Shown here: in pieces, positions 31,201 through 44,561 of the stretch | Numbering within the stretch: position 1 is the first letter of the stretch | How the letters are laid out: every line of letters begins with the position of its first letter | DNA from: Panax quinquefolius | Lineage: Eukaryota; Streptophyta; Magnoliopsida; Apiales; Araliaceae | Reading direction: 5' to 3' | Assembly: GCA_020205615.1 (NCBI GenBank) | Contig: CM035164.1 | Span: 1,577,501-1,641,500, forward strand | Length of the DNA stretch: 64,000 nt | Program-made: the position numbers and the translations under genes | The notes under the pieces: generated by a model | Databases searched by the model: none | Told to the model about the DNA's origin: nothing | Seen by the model: the letters and a program-made list of their open reading frames with translations, nothing else

Positions 31201-33121
31201 TTCTTACGGCCTCTTGAAGTTGCAAGTTTTTTAAACTCCTTCTTTCAATTAGCAATTGATCTTACTATAGTTCTCTCTTATAATTCTTGTGAATTGGTGA
31301 AGGAAAATAACATGGTATAAGGCTTCTATTTATAGGCAAGCAAGACCTAGGGCATAAGGGTCATCTAACCGCAACCAACCAAAGTGGCCAACACCACAAG
31401 CAAGAAATAAGACCGCATCTCACCTCTTAAAACAAGCCAACACCACAAGCAAATTAATAAGTCACATCTCACCATCCTAGACTTGACAACACATTAAAGC
31501 AAGCAAAAGCCAAATTGATGACTAACTCTTCAAAACAAGTAACAATACTTACAAGTTTGTAAATATTACATACTTCCATAATGGCCAAAAAGCCCTCACT
31601 TTCTCTACACCCTAACCAAATTCCACCTAGTTTGGTTAATCCAACTTAGTTTACTTTCTAGTTAGTCTTCTAATTACTCATTAGTTAGCTTTCCTAACTA
31701 ATCCTAAGTAACCAAAAATGTGACTTTTCTAAAGTTGACTTAGCGTTTTTATGAATAGTGATTTAGCATTTTTATGAATAGTGATTTCCTAGTTAAGTTT
31801 TACAAAAAAATTATATACTTATAATGAAACCACACACATTCAAACACATAATTTCAATCACCAAAACATCTTTTATTAATCATATAAAATTACATTTGCA
31901 AGCCTTTTAAGGATTTCGGAATATTACAAACACGCCTTACCTTGCTCCTAGGCTTAGGGAAATCTTTGCACATTGTTGCGCCTTTTGCCTCTATCTCTCT
32001 CTCTTTTTGAACGGTAAGGTATCCTTGGGCCAACTTACGCGCTCTTTTGCCTTTAATAACTATATATAATGCATTATCCTCCATTTACATTTCTTTTTCA
32101 TCTTCATTTTTAACTTTTCTAGATTTAATCCATTTTAGATTTTTAGTAGTAACTTTTTAAAATAAGAGGGTGATTGTTAACTTTTGGATTGCAAGTTGAA
32201 ATACTTTTATCCTTGTAATTATAATATAAATATACACATTAAAATATTAATATATCAACTTCTTAAAATAATGCATTCCATTTACAAACAGCCCCAAAGT
32301 TAGGAATAAATTGATGCAAATGATGCAATGCAAATATTAAGTTTGCAAGTCAATATCATAGAAAATTGGAAAATTCTAGCTAATCAAACTACTTGTACAT
32401 ATACCGCTTTACATTTACAAAAAATGCCTTGAATCAAATTTAATCTGAAACTCAAAGGCAAAGTACTGGTATCTTTAATTTTAATTCTTTCTTTAATCAA
32501 ACAACAATCCCATTAAACACATACACAGACTCCCATCAATTTTGAAACCCCTCTGTATGACTTATTCATTGTTTATTGATATTCTTTTTTAGTGCAAAAG
32601 GAATATTTACAGAGACAGAACCCATAACTATTGAAAGCCTTTCCATATTGGGATACTTTTTTATTTCAGAAAAGGTAAAAGTATTTAATTTCAAAGAAAA
32701 ATCAGCTTGACATTTTACTAGAACATGAAATATGTACATTAAATATAGAAAGAGAGAGAAAGAAAGGGAGAGATAGAGAGATACAGAAAGAGTGAGAAAA
32801 TACCCTGCAAATGCAAGTCCTCAACTTCTTTGATGATGGAATCAAACTTATTTGAATCAACCCCAGCTATATCATCTCTGTTTTCTACAACCCCATCAAT
32901 GAAAAACAAATTAGCTAATTAACAAATACTACTACATCCCCATTTAAAAAAAACCCAATAATCATAGTACTTGAAAATAGAGAAATAAAAAGAGATCGGA
33001 GGGTTTTACCACTAATGAGATTTTGAATTTTGATATAACCAGAACGAAGAACTCTGCGCTCTTCAGTTTCTTGCTGATTCAACTCGCCCAACTCAGCCCT
33101 GTTTGGATTTGTGGACGACAT
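28241..33121 (-). CDS. NSE4: NSE4, kleisin subunit of the SMC5/6 complex (exon 4 frameshift)
   Basis: Seven coding exons: 33010-33121, 32804-32884, 29609-29858, 29403-29497, 29001-29217, 28805-28896, 28241-28534, giving about 379 residues once one base is discounted. Exon 1 starts MSSTNPNRAELGELNQQE; exon 3 has the N-terminal kleisin helices (ADAEALLDLTSTLVASVK); exons 5 to 7 form the Nse4_C winged-helix domain with LNRKSFAQTVENLFALSFLV. NSE4 bridges the SMC5 and SMC6 heads in the nucleus and is needed for DNA repair and chromosome segregation. All splice sites are GT/AG and phases agree, except exon 4: it is 95 bp where phase requires 94, the extra base lying in AAGCAAACGC where NELKQ should continue with RKVVV. 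This gives an early stop; an assembly error in an A run is possible. Intron 2 is 2.9 kb and contains a solo LTR. Confidence 0.88.
30148..31928 (-). repeat. Solo LTR of a gypsy (chromovirus-like) element in NSE4 intron 2
   Basis: On the minus strand the unit starts TGTAATATTCC at 31928 and ends GGGGGTGTGATA at 30148 (1781 bp), flanked by AACAC on both sides (30143-30147 and 31929-31933). A TATA-like CTATAAATAGAAGC lies at about 31330 on the minus strand, similar in place and sequence to that in the solo LTR at 54186-56631. It is in the same orientation as NSE4, so its promoter would read in the gene direction. Confidence 0.75.
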
Positions 33122-33243
33122 TTCTTCTTCTTTTTTAGAGAGATAAATTGTTTGTGTTTAATTTGCTTGGGACGAAGCGAAAAGCGCAGAGCTTCTTATG
33201 GAAGTTTCAAATTCAATTTCTCTCTTTCAAAGAATTTGGGAAT

Positions 33244-33251
33244 TTTCCCGC
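33244..33251 (+). promoter_or_regulatory. E2F-type site in the NSE4 promoter
   Basis: TTTCCCGC (in TTTTCCCGCGCGG), about 125 bases upstream of the NSE4 start codon, matches the E2F/DP consensus. A second GC-rich half site, CTCCCGCGC, lies at about 33276-33284. E2F control would fit a gene needed in S phase; this is inferred from sequence only. Confidence 0.5.
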
Positions 33252-33289
33252 GCGGTAAAAAACAAGACGAATGTAACTCCCGCGCTATT

Positions 33290-34749
33290 TTTTTACTGCT
33301 ATTATTAGGCTTAAAATAAATATATTTTAATACCCTAAACTATTACCTGTTTTTCACTTTAATGATTCACCTTTTTATTTTGTCAATTAAATGAGTAAAC
33401 TATTAATTTTTTTTACTTTAGTCCAAATTCAATTGACACGTCAAAAATTGATGACGTGCGTCCTAAGTGGGGTCATGCCCAGCTAATGTGTATTTAAAAA
33501 ATAATGTCCACCATTTTGTTAATCATGTTTTATTTTACATTAAAGCAAAACAAAATATATTTCTGACATTTCTTAGACAATCGATCAATCAACTACTTGA
33601 AAAAAATCCTCAAACTTCAATCGATAAAACCCTAATTTCTCAACTATAACAATGAAGGAATGTGATCATTCATTATGTGTTGAATCGGTTTGAGTGTGGT
33701 TTTGGAAGGCTCCCACACCACTCAAACCGCATCGCACCGCTCTTATATTATTATATATTTTTTTAGAAGTCAGGCAAATTCCTAAAAATATAATAGACAA
33801 TTTTAATTATGTTATGCACTTAAACTTTTTGTTTGTGACTAAAATATTTCTAATTGAATTGTAATGGTTTGAAGAATGTTAAAGCAATCATGAGTAAAAC
33901 ATACTTTCAAACCTAAAACTTATTGCTCGATGTTATTTTATTAATGTCATGTATGATTTCTTATACATAAAGATGAATTTGATTTATTAAATATTATTGT
34001 TAATTATGCCATAAAACCGAAACCGAACCAAATAAAACTGCACTACAGGCTTTAAAACCACACCACACCTGTGGACTGAGCAGGGGCAAAAAAATTTAAC
34101 CAAATATATTTATCACTAAAAGTAAAATTTCACTATTACAAAATATATTTTTACTAAAACAAAATAATATAATAATAGAATTTGCTTTGAAAAAAGTTTT
34201 TAAAACATCAAACTTCATCCAAGGGAGCAATTTTCAAACCAAACCAAATGTATGCAAAATTTCAAACCTTGGGGGTTGGACTTCACCACACCACACCACA
34301 CCAATAGCTCTACCATTATCAAACTGAAGGTTGTTCTAGCTCTACCATACTGAATAGTTCTGCTAATACTTGTTCATATTGCAGTAGCAGATAATTTTGG
34401 TACCATAGGAAATCAGATTGCTGTCCCATAGAGTCAGCTTCAAGATAGAGGGGAGACAACTTAAAATTTTCAAAAAGAAAAGGAAAAAAAAGGAAGAATA
34501 AGAAGAGAGACAAGTTATAAATATATCACTACCAAAATAATCTTTACAATTTACATGGTTAAAGTACATATCATTCATTACATGAATTTGTACTAGTTTT
34601 CCCAACCTTCCAGAAATATGTTAAGATACAAAGGAAAATAGTGCAGACAGCTACAACTACTGCAAGCTATCAAGCTAGTCATTAAATAAGTTATGGCACA
34701 ATACAAGCAAAGAATCGACGTTTCGTTAGCTCTAAAAAACCTACTACTG
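33290..34749. other. Intergenic between NSE4 and EML, no gene seen
   Basis: AT-rich with short tandem CACACCACACC-type words near 33710-33745, 34050-34075 and 34280-34300. The EML 3' untranslated region should occupy the right end (about 34600-34749). Confidence 0.4.
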
Positions 34750-37700
34750 TCACATGCCGCCACGAGCCTGCTGATCAGATCCCGTTCTTGCTTCTCTAGC
34801 CACTTTGGTGCCATCTGAACCTTCGAGTATTCTACTGTCTTCGCCAGCCATTTCGTCATAATGTCGTCTCTCCCGTCCCCTTTCTTGGTCCATTGATTGC
34901 CCTTGTGAGAATTGATGCTCTCGCCTATCTGCTTCAAAGTTGTTCAGAGGGAAAAGACATTGTAGGTATATGGTACTCATTACCAGTAGAGAATAAAATC
35001 AGAAAGTTGTAATCACCAACCCAATATCGGTTCAAAAGAAAAAGAATTGCAAATACATTCCATTAGGCATCTATGTTACATGGACTCAGATAGACTGTTC
35101 GGTTGAACACAATATTTTGAAAAGTCTGACATAGGTACTCCTCAAATTTGCCATTTTTTACACTAAAGAAGTGGTCAGTACCTATTACCCTTTTCCCAGT
35201 ATGAGTGTCGCAAACAGGTACATAGGGCAAAGTAAAGAGTCCGTGTAAAATAGTTAGGCATTACAGTCGATCATGAATACCTGATTTTGTATGTTCAAAA
35301 CGTGCATTAATGATATTATCATTCTAAACAAGCCAAGTCTAACTATTTGGTAACGTTCAAGATATATGGATGATAGGCAAAAAACTAATACCATCTTGTC
35401 AATGATGGCAAGCACATTAAGATATTCTAAAGCTGTGCACTACAAAATATGATAATTGAGAAAACGTGGGAATCGAAACAAGAACCAATTCAAGCCTTTC
35501 CTCCAATTCCACAAGTTAACCAAAGTCAAAATTTCACAGTAATTAAAGGTCATAGCAAATATCAAATACGAAAGAAGGGATTATATGATACAACAAAGAT
35601 GCTCATCTTCGTTTGAATTTTTTCGTTGTTGTATAACATGGTTATATTTAGTCAGTTATTACCACTTTCACCATCTGATGCATCTTCTAGTCTTGCAATT
35701 GCATCAATGAGTGCTTGTTCATGCTCCTGCATTTTCAAATACAATATTAGACTTTCTCTAACAAAAAGATGTGATTCATGATATTTTATGTCAAGTGATG
35801 GGCTTGTTCTTACTATAAGTACTTTCTTTGCTTTTTCAATCTCCGTAGGATCAGGATGGCTTGCACTGAAAACTTTCTCCACCTGTTAAAATGGATCAGC
35901 GGAGGGAAATATGTAACATCGTTTTTTAGTAAGATGCACAAAATTCAAATTGCAGATGTACCTCTTTAACCAATGTGTCGGTGTGAAGAATTTCAATGTC
36001 ACCCAGTGCCTTCTTTCCGATGCCATTTAGTGATGGAGGGAAATCTCTCTTGGCCTGGGTCCTCACTATTCCTCTACCTCTTCCACCAGCAAAAGAACCT
36101 CCACGGGACATAGAGTTTTTAAAACCACGGCCTGATCCACTACGGCCACCTCTACGACTAATTCCAGGATCCTCACCTTCCCATCGGATGTCTTCAGGAG
36201 ATATCTATCAAATATTGAACGGTAAATATATATATCAGGAACAATTGACATATAGGCTATTTGCTAAATCAGGCACATGCAGAATAAATGCTATCGACAG
36301 AAAACAATCGACGATCTATTTTTGTCCAACAGCTTTAAAACTTCAATGAATGTAGTCTATTTAGAGAAGAGTTTCAATTTTGAGAACAACTACAAAAGAC
36401 TAGAATAGGAAAACTATAATTTGTTTTGATTACAACATAGTTTTTGCACCAGTTTGATTTTATTGATGCAGCCAATTTCTCATGGGCAATAACTGGTATA
36501 GTTTCAGTGTTTCTTCTCTAGGATAATGCTCCATGGCAGTGTAATAGAAACTAGTTTATATGAAGGTACTTTAACAAAAGGCAAAAAGGAAAAAAGACAA
36601 AAAAGGAAAAATAGAAAGAAAAAAAAATCAATAACATGCACAAAATGAGAAAACAAGAGGTGTGGGAGGGGGTGCGGATGACAGGAAGAACCAACTCCGT
36701 GCATCATCTCAAAAGATCTCTTTCGAATCTCATATCTATATTCCTAAATAACTAAATAACCAAAAATCGGAAAGTAAGGAAATGAAATCTTCAAACAAGA
36801 TAGTAAAACTATAGTCCAATAGACTCTAGTAATGAAAGTATGTTACCTTTATTTGTTGTGTATGACAGTCCTATAATAGGAGAGAGTGGAGACAACAAAA
36901 TTGGGAGCAATCAAAAATAGATTTTATTGGATTGTCATTCTTGTCTAACAATTAACAAGTACATTAACAAACACGCCTTTGCTAACATCTTAAAGTGAAA
37001 ACCTAACAGAAACATGTTTCGTGAATTCTTTTCTTAAGAGGCACATTGAGTATGAGGGTAGAACTAATATTTTGGTTTCTTTTTTCAGGCATAACCTCAA
37101 GTTCTTTATCATACAGTTCAATTAGTACTTAATTCTTAGTTGATACCAACAAATTTTCGGCACTTAAAGTTCAGCAGCTTAAAGGATTTAGCTGATTCAG
37201 AACTGTGATATTACATAGCTTATATTGAATTTAAAAAGTTTGATTTGCTCTCTCTACACTATCTCCTTTTCTATCTCTTCTATGATTTTGTCTCTAATTT
37301 TACACCTACTACTCCAACTGTCCTCTTTTATTATCTTCCATCGTACTTATATTGCATTAATTTACACATTTCAGTGCATGAGATTCAAGAAGGTTCTAAG
37401 AAAAGCATTTTGGAACCTTTACCCATGCATCAAAAGAAAGCCCCCCTGAAACACACTATCAGCCATGATCACCTAACATTGCCTAAAGAAATCAGTCGTT
37501 ATTGTATTCAAACATAAAGGGAATAATCCAAGGGAGGAACCCCAGTCAAAGGTCAAAGTGTTAATTCCAACACTTACTGAAGAAAAACAATAAAAGAATG
37601 AAGCACACGCCTAAGTAGAATAAGTAATTTAATGTTACTCCTCTAAACTCTCAAACAGAACTTCAGCATGTGAAAAGCATGTCAAGCAAGAAGGTAAATA

Positions 37701-40700
37701 CATATCTAAAAGGTAAATAAAGAAAAATGAAAAAGAAAATAAAATCAAAGCTCACTGAAAAACATGCCAACAAAATAGATAAACAATACAAAGGGCATCC
37801 ACCTAAAAGATCAAAATGAGAAATTAATCAAAAGATGTAAATGGGCTAGTAGAGTAGTAGACAAAGATAAAGGCATTCCTAAATCAAAACCCCATGGCCA
37901 TGTTTGTTTGCAAGGATTATAATCCCAAGACTATTAATGCTAGGATTAAATAGTCCTAGTCACGTGTTTGTCTTTTATGAGATTATTCATGGGTTATGTT
38001 TGTTTTTTCCAGGATTAATTAAAGTAATTGATTAAAAAATATCGTTTAGACTATTATACCATTACCAATAATAACATATTTTAAAATTATTTATTCATCA
38101 AAAAAAAAATTACAAATTATATACACCCTCCCACCCAACCCCCAAAAAAAAAAAAATGATATTTACTTATTATGTATACACCCAACCCCCAACCCCCACC
38201 AAAAAAAATAATATTTACTGATTATGTATACACCCCCACTCGCCCATCCCCCACCCCTCCCAAAAAAATAATATTCAGTGATTATATATACACCTCACCC
38301 CCCACCACCCCCCACCCCAACCCCAACCCCCCCCCCCCTCCCCTCCCCGTCCCCCAAAAAAAAATATTTAGTCTTTGTACTAGTAAATTTTAAGTTGCTA
38401 GTAATAATAACAGAAATGCAGGATATTATGGTCATTTTAGAAAAAGATTGAGGTTAATTTTGTCTAACAATTTTTAATCCATAATACCAAGTAGAACATG
38501 AGTTTTAAATAATCTCACATCTTAAGCTATTTTATAATCTCAGGGCAAATAGTCCCAAGCTCAAATTTAAAAATAAACAAGACACTTGGAATTAATAGTC
38601 CTATCTCAAGTGTAATCTTTGCAAACAAACATAGCCCATATGTTTAGCATTCCTGTATTATCGAATATGTCAAATATTTCTAGAACAACTGAATCATTTA
38701 CCTCTTTGACATTGACCCATTCCCACGTTTCATCAGCTGTATTGATATCATAAACCAGAGCATGACGACCCTGGAAATGTTTGAAATACCAAATTAAATC
38801 GAGGCCGATCCGACACTTGAATATTGTGTAGTAAACAGTGAGACATACCTCAACAGGATTATAGTCAGTTATTACAGCCTCATAGAAACTATTGTCTTCA
38901 GGCCATCTGGTCCAAACTTTCCTCCCAACTAATGGATCAAAGTTTGCTACTTCAGCAGAGTCATTTACACCAAAGGCACCTCCAGAACCCCGACCAGGAA
39001 CAGGACCCCTGCCAGGGAATCCTGTAGAATACTGCATGGACCATGGAGTTCATTGAGAATGGGGAGTACAATATAAGACTTTCAATGGAGAACTAATGAA
39101 AACAAAAGGGATATCACTTCATTATCTTGTATATAAAATAACTGTACTTGAAAAAAAATCAGCTTACTGATTTGGGTTTCTTTCCCCTCACTCCCGAGAC
39201 AGAACCATGTTTCAAAGTCGATGAAGATGGCTGCATTGATGGATGCAGTGCTTGAGATGGTGCTCTAATAGATAAGGAAGCAACAGACTGTGATGTCTTC
39301 TGTTTCTTGCGTGATGCTGAAACAGTAGGACTAGGCAAAGCGTCATGAACAGGCCCACTATTGCGCATACTAGGTTGGCTACCACTTGCCCTCCACTCCC
39401 TGTTGACAATCCATTTCTAATGAACAACTGAACAAAGATGAGGTATAACCTCGTGAATCAGTCTCAGTAAAAAGGACAAAAAATAAATCATCAGACCTAA
39501 TCCTCCTGATGATATCATCAGCATTAACCCTGGATAAAAGCTCTCTGTGTTCCTCATCTGATACTCTCAGCTCTTTTCTGAGTTCCGTAATTAAACTTTC
39601 TTTCTCCTACAGCATTGCATTACATATTTAAAATCAAATTTCATAAGCGTTGAATATTAGACAATAAGAAATGCATACAGAAATCTCATCCAAATTGATC
39701 TAGTTATGATTTTTGGTGCTTTGTTTTCAAAGTTATTGGATCCAAAGAAGTTATACCTTTTATGTGTTAAAATTGTGTAGATAAATTCTTTTTTATAAAG
39801 TACTACACCATTTGATATACGAATACAGAAAATAACAAACCACGAACCCAAGTAATGGCATCTGACTGAGCTTTGAATGCCCGAAGAACTGAACTATATG
39901 CTTCTTGTTCAATGTGGTGGATCTGGGTCTCCATATCACTCTGAATAGGAGGGAATGGAGCAGTTCCTACAGCTGCGGATCTACCATTAGCAGAAGCTCG
40001 GCCAACACTAGCAAATCTATTTAGGTGTGAAGGAGGAAGATCATCATCTGTTCCTGCATTATTCCATTATTCAGAAAATCATAATATAAAACTAAAATAA
40101 AATTAATTTCTTGAATAGTATTAAGAAATTGTGAATTTTGCAGTGGGATTAAATTCCATGCTGCCAGGAGTCAGTGCATGAACATGTCAAACAGTAGTTT
40201 GTTAACTAAGAAGTTCAAGGGCTTGCTTATTTAAGTAGTGCCTACACAGATGGAGAGAGGCTCGTTGCATTGATCACTTTATATCCATTAATCCCCTGCC
40301 TTAAGTTTTGCGAATAAAATCAAATGTGATAGATGTGGGAACAACAAAAAATTCCTTTAACCATAGAAGGTAATACTACCCATTCTAATTATAACTATAT
40401 TGTTCCAAATATGGAAAACATTTTGGATTTAAGTTATTCATATGCATCTCAAACAATCTAGAGACATGAGACATCATAACTTCGGGCCTTTCCAGAGACA
40501 AAATAATTCTTGATCAAGAAATAAAGTGTGTAGAAGACACGGAGGAAGACTGACATGTTGACTCAAGTGCTTGCAAAAAATTAAGTGCGGCAACTCTTGC
40601 AGGTATCAATCAGCCTGAGATTAAAGGAAACATCCTTATCATATATCCTAAACAAATTGCAGATATTATTTTGAGAATAAAACAAATATACTTGCCACAA

Positions 40701-42950
40701 ATTCAAACCTAATGGCCAGGTTCACTAGAAAAATAATCATTTCAAAATTCAAAGGCAAATCGAGGGCAACATACCCTGAATACTTTCAATTTACAGTCTA
40801 CTATCACATTGTAAAGTTGCCAGAAGGTATTAAAAATATAGGTCCCAAGTCCTGACGTTAAAAAATCTAAATAATTCATCCTCAAAGAGATGGGAGATTT
40901 TAATGAAAATTTTATATCAAAAAAACCATGATAACAACTTTTTTCCTAAATGAATACCATTAATATATAAAATTCATAAAACTAATTTCTGTCATGAAGA
41001 AGCAAGCTTTCACACCCATAATACAACATATTAAAGGTCTAATGTCAAGAAATAGCGAAGAGTGATTAGATGACACAAAGATAAACATTTTGGCTGAAGT
41101 CTTCAAACACATGGGAAAAAATCAGCGGGGAAAAACACAAAGGTGTGGATAAGAAAGGTGGATAGACAGAGATTACGGTAGCCAAGAAGACGAAGATAGA
41201 TGGTAAAAGTCAAACCGAACAAAAGGCTACTAAAGATGGCAGGGATATTTGGTTTTTACATACAGGAAGATATTTTTATTAGAAGAGAGGATGTGAGAAA
41301 GGGGGATGAAAAGACCTACTAAGAAAATAGAAGTGGCAATAGAAAACCGAGAAGGCTCCAATCCCTGTGCAATTCTGAAATAGAAATCATCAAAACCTCC
41401 CGTAGCAGAAGTCCACAAAGAAGCAAGAAAAAGATGAAATGGCAGCAAGCAAGGACCATAGAAGATATGAACATTCTTTCCTTCCAAACACCGCAAAGAA
41501 CTGTGAATCTCGCACAGCGCCAAAAACTCATCACTCCTACAACCCCTAATGCCCTGGAATTTAATAGGGTGGACTATGGAGATCTTTCAACACCAAAGGA
41601 CAAACCCAGTCCCACCAACTGGGATATTAACTCTTTATCATAGCAAAAAAGAATCTACATTGAAGAAATAGGGAAATGGATAAGTTCCTCAAGTGTTATG
41701 TTGCAACAGCATTAAGGGAAAATGAGGAAAGATATCCACACCAGTTTGACTTTGTAAATAAATTTTTTACTTCTAAGAAAACACAAGAATGAGGTCCATA
41801 TCACGTTTGTGTCGGTACTGGTTCTGAGAGTACCAAGCAAAGACAATGATGAGTACAATTAAGTTGAACTGCTTTATTTACTAGCACTTGCTTTCTATCT
41901 TAGATCAAGTGCCATATGGCATGGCCTTTCTGCCTCTTGGGCCACTGAATTGCCATCAAAAAGTACAACAAAAATAAGTGGGAGAATGCAATTTCAATAC
42001 TTGCACATTTGACAAATTAGCAGCAATTCCATAGCTTTGAGTTATATCTTTTCCAACTGTTCTAAAATAAAATCCTTTTTTGTGAAACCAATAAAATGAT
42101 AATCTTAAGTTACTGCATTCTGGTAATTGCCAAAGACAATTCCAAACACACCTGGCAGGACTACCAGCAGAAAGAGAATTTGACAGCCCAAGCGCACTTA
42201 AACTTTTATAGTTGTGGTCCCACCTTTTGTCGTGAATTTAACTTCCTCGGTGGCTATCTTGTGAACCAACGACAACAAACATATGAACAAGAATCACACC
42301 CTTACGCAACACGTAGCTGTATTATTACTTACTAACAACCTGCACTACATATGGTAAAACTAATTACAGTTAAAGAAAGTTCTGACAGGCACCTCCTTCA
42401 ATTCCACTAATAAAGTAGACATTTATACTTCGATTACGCAATAAACAATAGAACTCAGTTACACAATTCGCCAATCAAACGACACATCAGGTTATGCACA
42501 CTTGACACGTAGAGTGAACTGAATTCAGGTTCTTGCATTACGTCATATAAATTTGCTTTTAATAAGTGAATAATTTCAAACACCAGAGAACAATTAGGGA
42601 TCTTAGGCTTCATCTCTAGATTCACCTAAAAATGAGGAAAAGGCAAAAAAAGAACCACTGCAAATCCATTTTCAAAAAATCAAAAACCTACAACTAGTTT
42701 AACTTAGAGTAAAACCTAAACCCTGAAAGTAAATTTTCCATAGAACCCGACAAAAATCTCAAAAATTCTTTCACTATATCAAACAATAACAAAAACAATA
42801 AACTACCAATTAAACAAAAATTCATGGAAGGCCCCCAAAACAACCCAGAAGTGATTGCATAAGTAGTTTTATAACATAAATAACAAATAGGTACAAAAAG
42901 ATACGATCTTTAAGAAACTTACCACTGCTATCGGGAAGCTCGTAGTTCAT
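34750..42950 (-). CDS. EML: EMSY-LIKE protein (ENT domain plus Tudor/Agenet)
   Basis: Ten coding exons, all with GT/AG sites and agreeing phases: 42923-42950, 39848-40053, 39497-39606, 39168-39399, 38849-39031, 38702-38770, 35962-36204, 35814-35882, 35663-35726, 34750-34928; about 460 residues. The start [10 protein letters not shown] is preferred over an upstream in-frame Met because it matches the family. Residues about 50-137 form the ENT domain ([20 protein letters not shown], then [16 protein letters not shown]). A Ser/Gln-rich linker follows. Residues about 225-280 form a Tudor/Agenet-like domain ([20 protein letters not shown], then [10 protein letters not shown]), followed by an RGG-rich basic segment and a C-terminal coiled-coil-like part. 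Plant EML proteins are nuclear chromatin readers linked to histone methylation, immunity with EDM2, and seed development. A 5' untranslated exon likely lies at 43108-43200, since CAG|GT and TGCAG sites frame an intron before the start. Confidence 0.92.
37896..38636. mobile_element. MITE in an EML intron, with internal minisatellite
   Basis: The tips GGCCATGTTTGTTTGCAA and TTGCAAACAAACATAGCC are inverted repeats differing by one base; the unit is 741 bp and lies in the intron between 36204 and 38702. Flanks share CAT, compatible with a 3-bp target duplication as in PIF/Harbinger elements. Inside, 38120-38360 is a tandem array of four units of about 55 bp (TATACACC, C-rich run, A run, ATATTTA). 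Confidence 0.65.
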
Positions 42951-43686
42951 GTTTGTTAATTCATGAAAAAAAATGCGATTTTGAGCCAATAAAAATGAGA
43001 CTAATTTCTGCAAACTTGTACCAAAGAGAAAAACAAAATTAGGCTTCCAGTAAATTTCCTAAAAAACAAACTAATAAAATAAAGAAGCATACAATTTTCC
43101 CCACCTGGGATTTTGTGCTGGATGTTATCCTTTATATTTCGGTGGTTCACGGTGGGACGGTGCGGTGGACGGCAGTTCGGTCCACGGTTGTTTAGCAAGA
43201 GAGAGGTGGGGGACGGAGGGATGAGAGAGACTGAGATATCGATGAGCGAGTTCGATTTGGAGGAATTATAAAAACGACGTCAGAGTAACGCAAAAATAAA
43301 TTCCTAATATTTTTGGTAATAAACATTTTCCCCACAACTTTCAAATAATTCAATCTGATCCCTTACTTTGATGAGATTAGCAAAGACAACCTAATATCTC
43401 TCAACATTTGTCCATATTAAACTTAGAGATGCTCTTTATGTTCTTGGTGCAACTTTGACCATGTATTTGTAGCAAACTAGTTGAATATTGAGTTTACAAT
43501 TCAAAGAATAATACCCTTTAATTTTGTTGTGTCCCATTTTTACTTGCAAGTTCTCTTAATAGTTGTTTGTTTATTTATGATTACTTCTTAATGAGTTTGA
43601 ATTTGATCGATCTTTTTTTTGTAATTTTTAAATTCTGAATGCGTTTAAATGTGTCTGAATGATTTTTCTAGAAAATTGTGACTTAG

Positions 43687-44101
43687 GTTGTGTTTGATAA
43701 ACCTGAAAAATTAAGATCTGAATGATTATAATGTCTTAATAAATTAGATTATCTGAATGGTTATGAGGTCTGAATCTAAAAAATTGTTTGATAACTAAAA
43801 AGTAAGTTGTCTCTTAATGACACTATTTTACCATTTTAAAGGATAAAATTTTATTTAATAGTTTTAAATATTCAATTTAATAAAAATGAGTACATAATAT
43901 ATTGTTGAATATATTTATATAAAAAATTATCAAAATAATTTCATTAAGAGGTACTCTTAATTATTAAGATTTCATTTTCTCATCTTTACCAATTAAGAGG
44001 CATTCTTAGGTAACAAAAAAACAAAAAATGTTGTTACATCATTCTCTTAGCGAATAAGAGGCAGTCCATTAAGAGGCAATCAGATGTAAACAAACAGCAC
44101 C
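43687..44101. mobile_element. MITE, GTGTTTGATAA family, copy A
   Basis: Starts GGTTGTGTTTGATAA and ends near GTAAACAAACAGCAC, with internal TTAAGAGGCA words. It belongs with copy B and the copy near 8460. Terminal repeats are imperfect. Confidence 0.5.
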
Positions 44102-44142
44102 TTACCCAAGTAAGGAGTAGTGTTAAAAGATAGTTTTAATTA

Positions 44143-44561
44143 GGTGGTGTGTGTTTACCTTTTAATACCTCTTAACAGCTCCACATCTGATTCGGTAAGA
44201 AGGTAGAGGAGTTTGGTAAAATTTTGTTTCTCTTATCATTTCTTAATCGGTAAGAGGAAGATATAAATCTGAATCATTAATAGTCGTCTCTTAATGAAAA
44301 ATTTAAATATGTGGAACCTCTTTAAATATTATACTCACCGTGTTCAAAATTTTAAGATCGTTATTGATTTTTGAAAAGTCAATTTGAAATATTTTTAAAT
44401 TTAAAATTGACATTTTTAAATTTAAAAGTCATTCAGATATTTTAAACTTTTTAGTTATCAAAGAACTTTTTAAGTTCAGATAGTATTTCACTCAGATGGT
44501 CTAATTTATTAAGATATATTAATCACTAATATCTTAATTACTTAATTTTATCAAACACCAC
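44143..44561. mobile_element. MITE, GTGTTTGATAA family, copy B
   Basis: Starts GGTGGTGTGTGTTTACC and ends TTTTATCAAACACCAC. Right half matches 8630-8757. Copies A and B lie about 40 bases apart upstream of the EML gene. Confidence 0.55.

Noticed and set aside
31934..32084. Minus-strand frame with a basic MEDNALYIVIKGKRARK segment in NSE4 intron 2
   Set aside because: No family recognised, no partner exon, and it is cut by the solo LTR; too short to call.
34319..34605. Minus-strand hydrophobic frames just past the EML stop
   Set aside because: Low-complexity Phe/Leu translation of AT-rich 3' flank.
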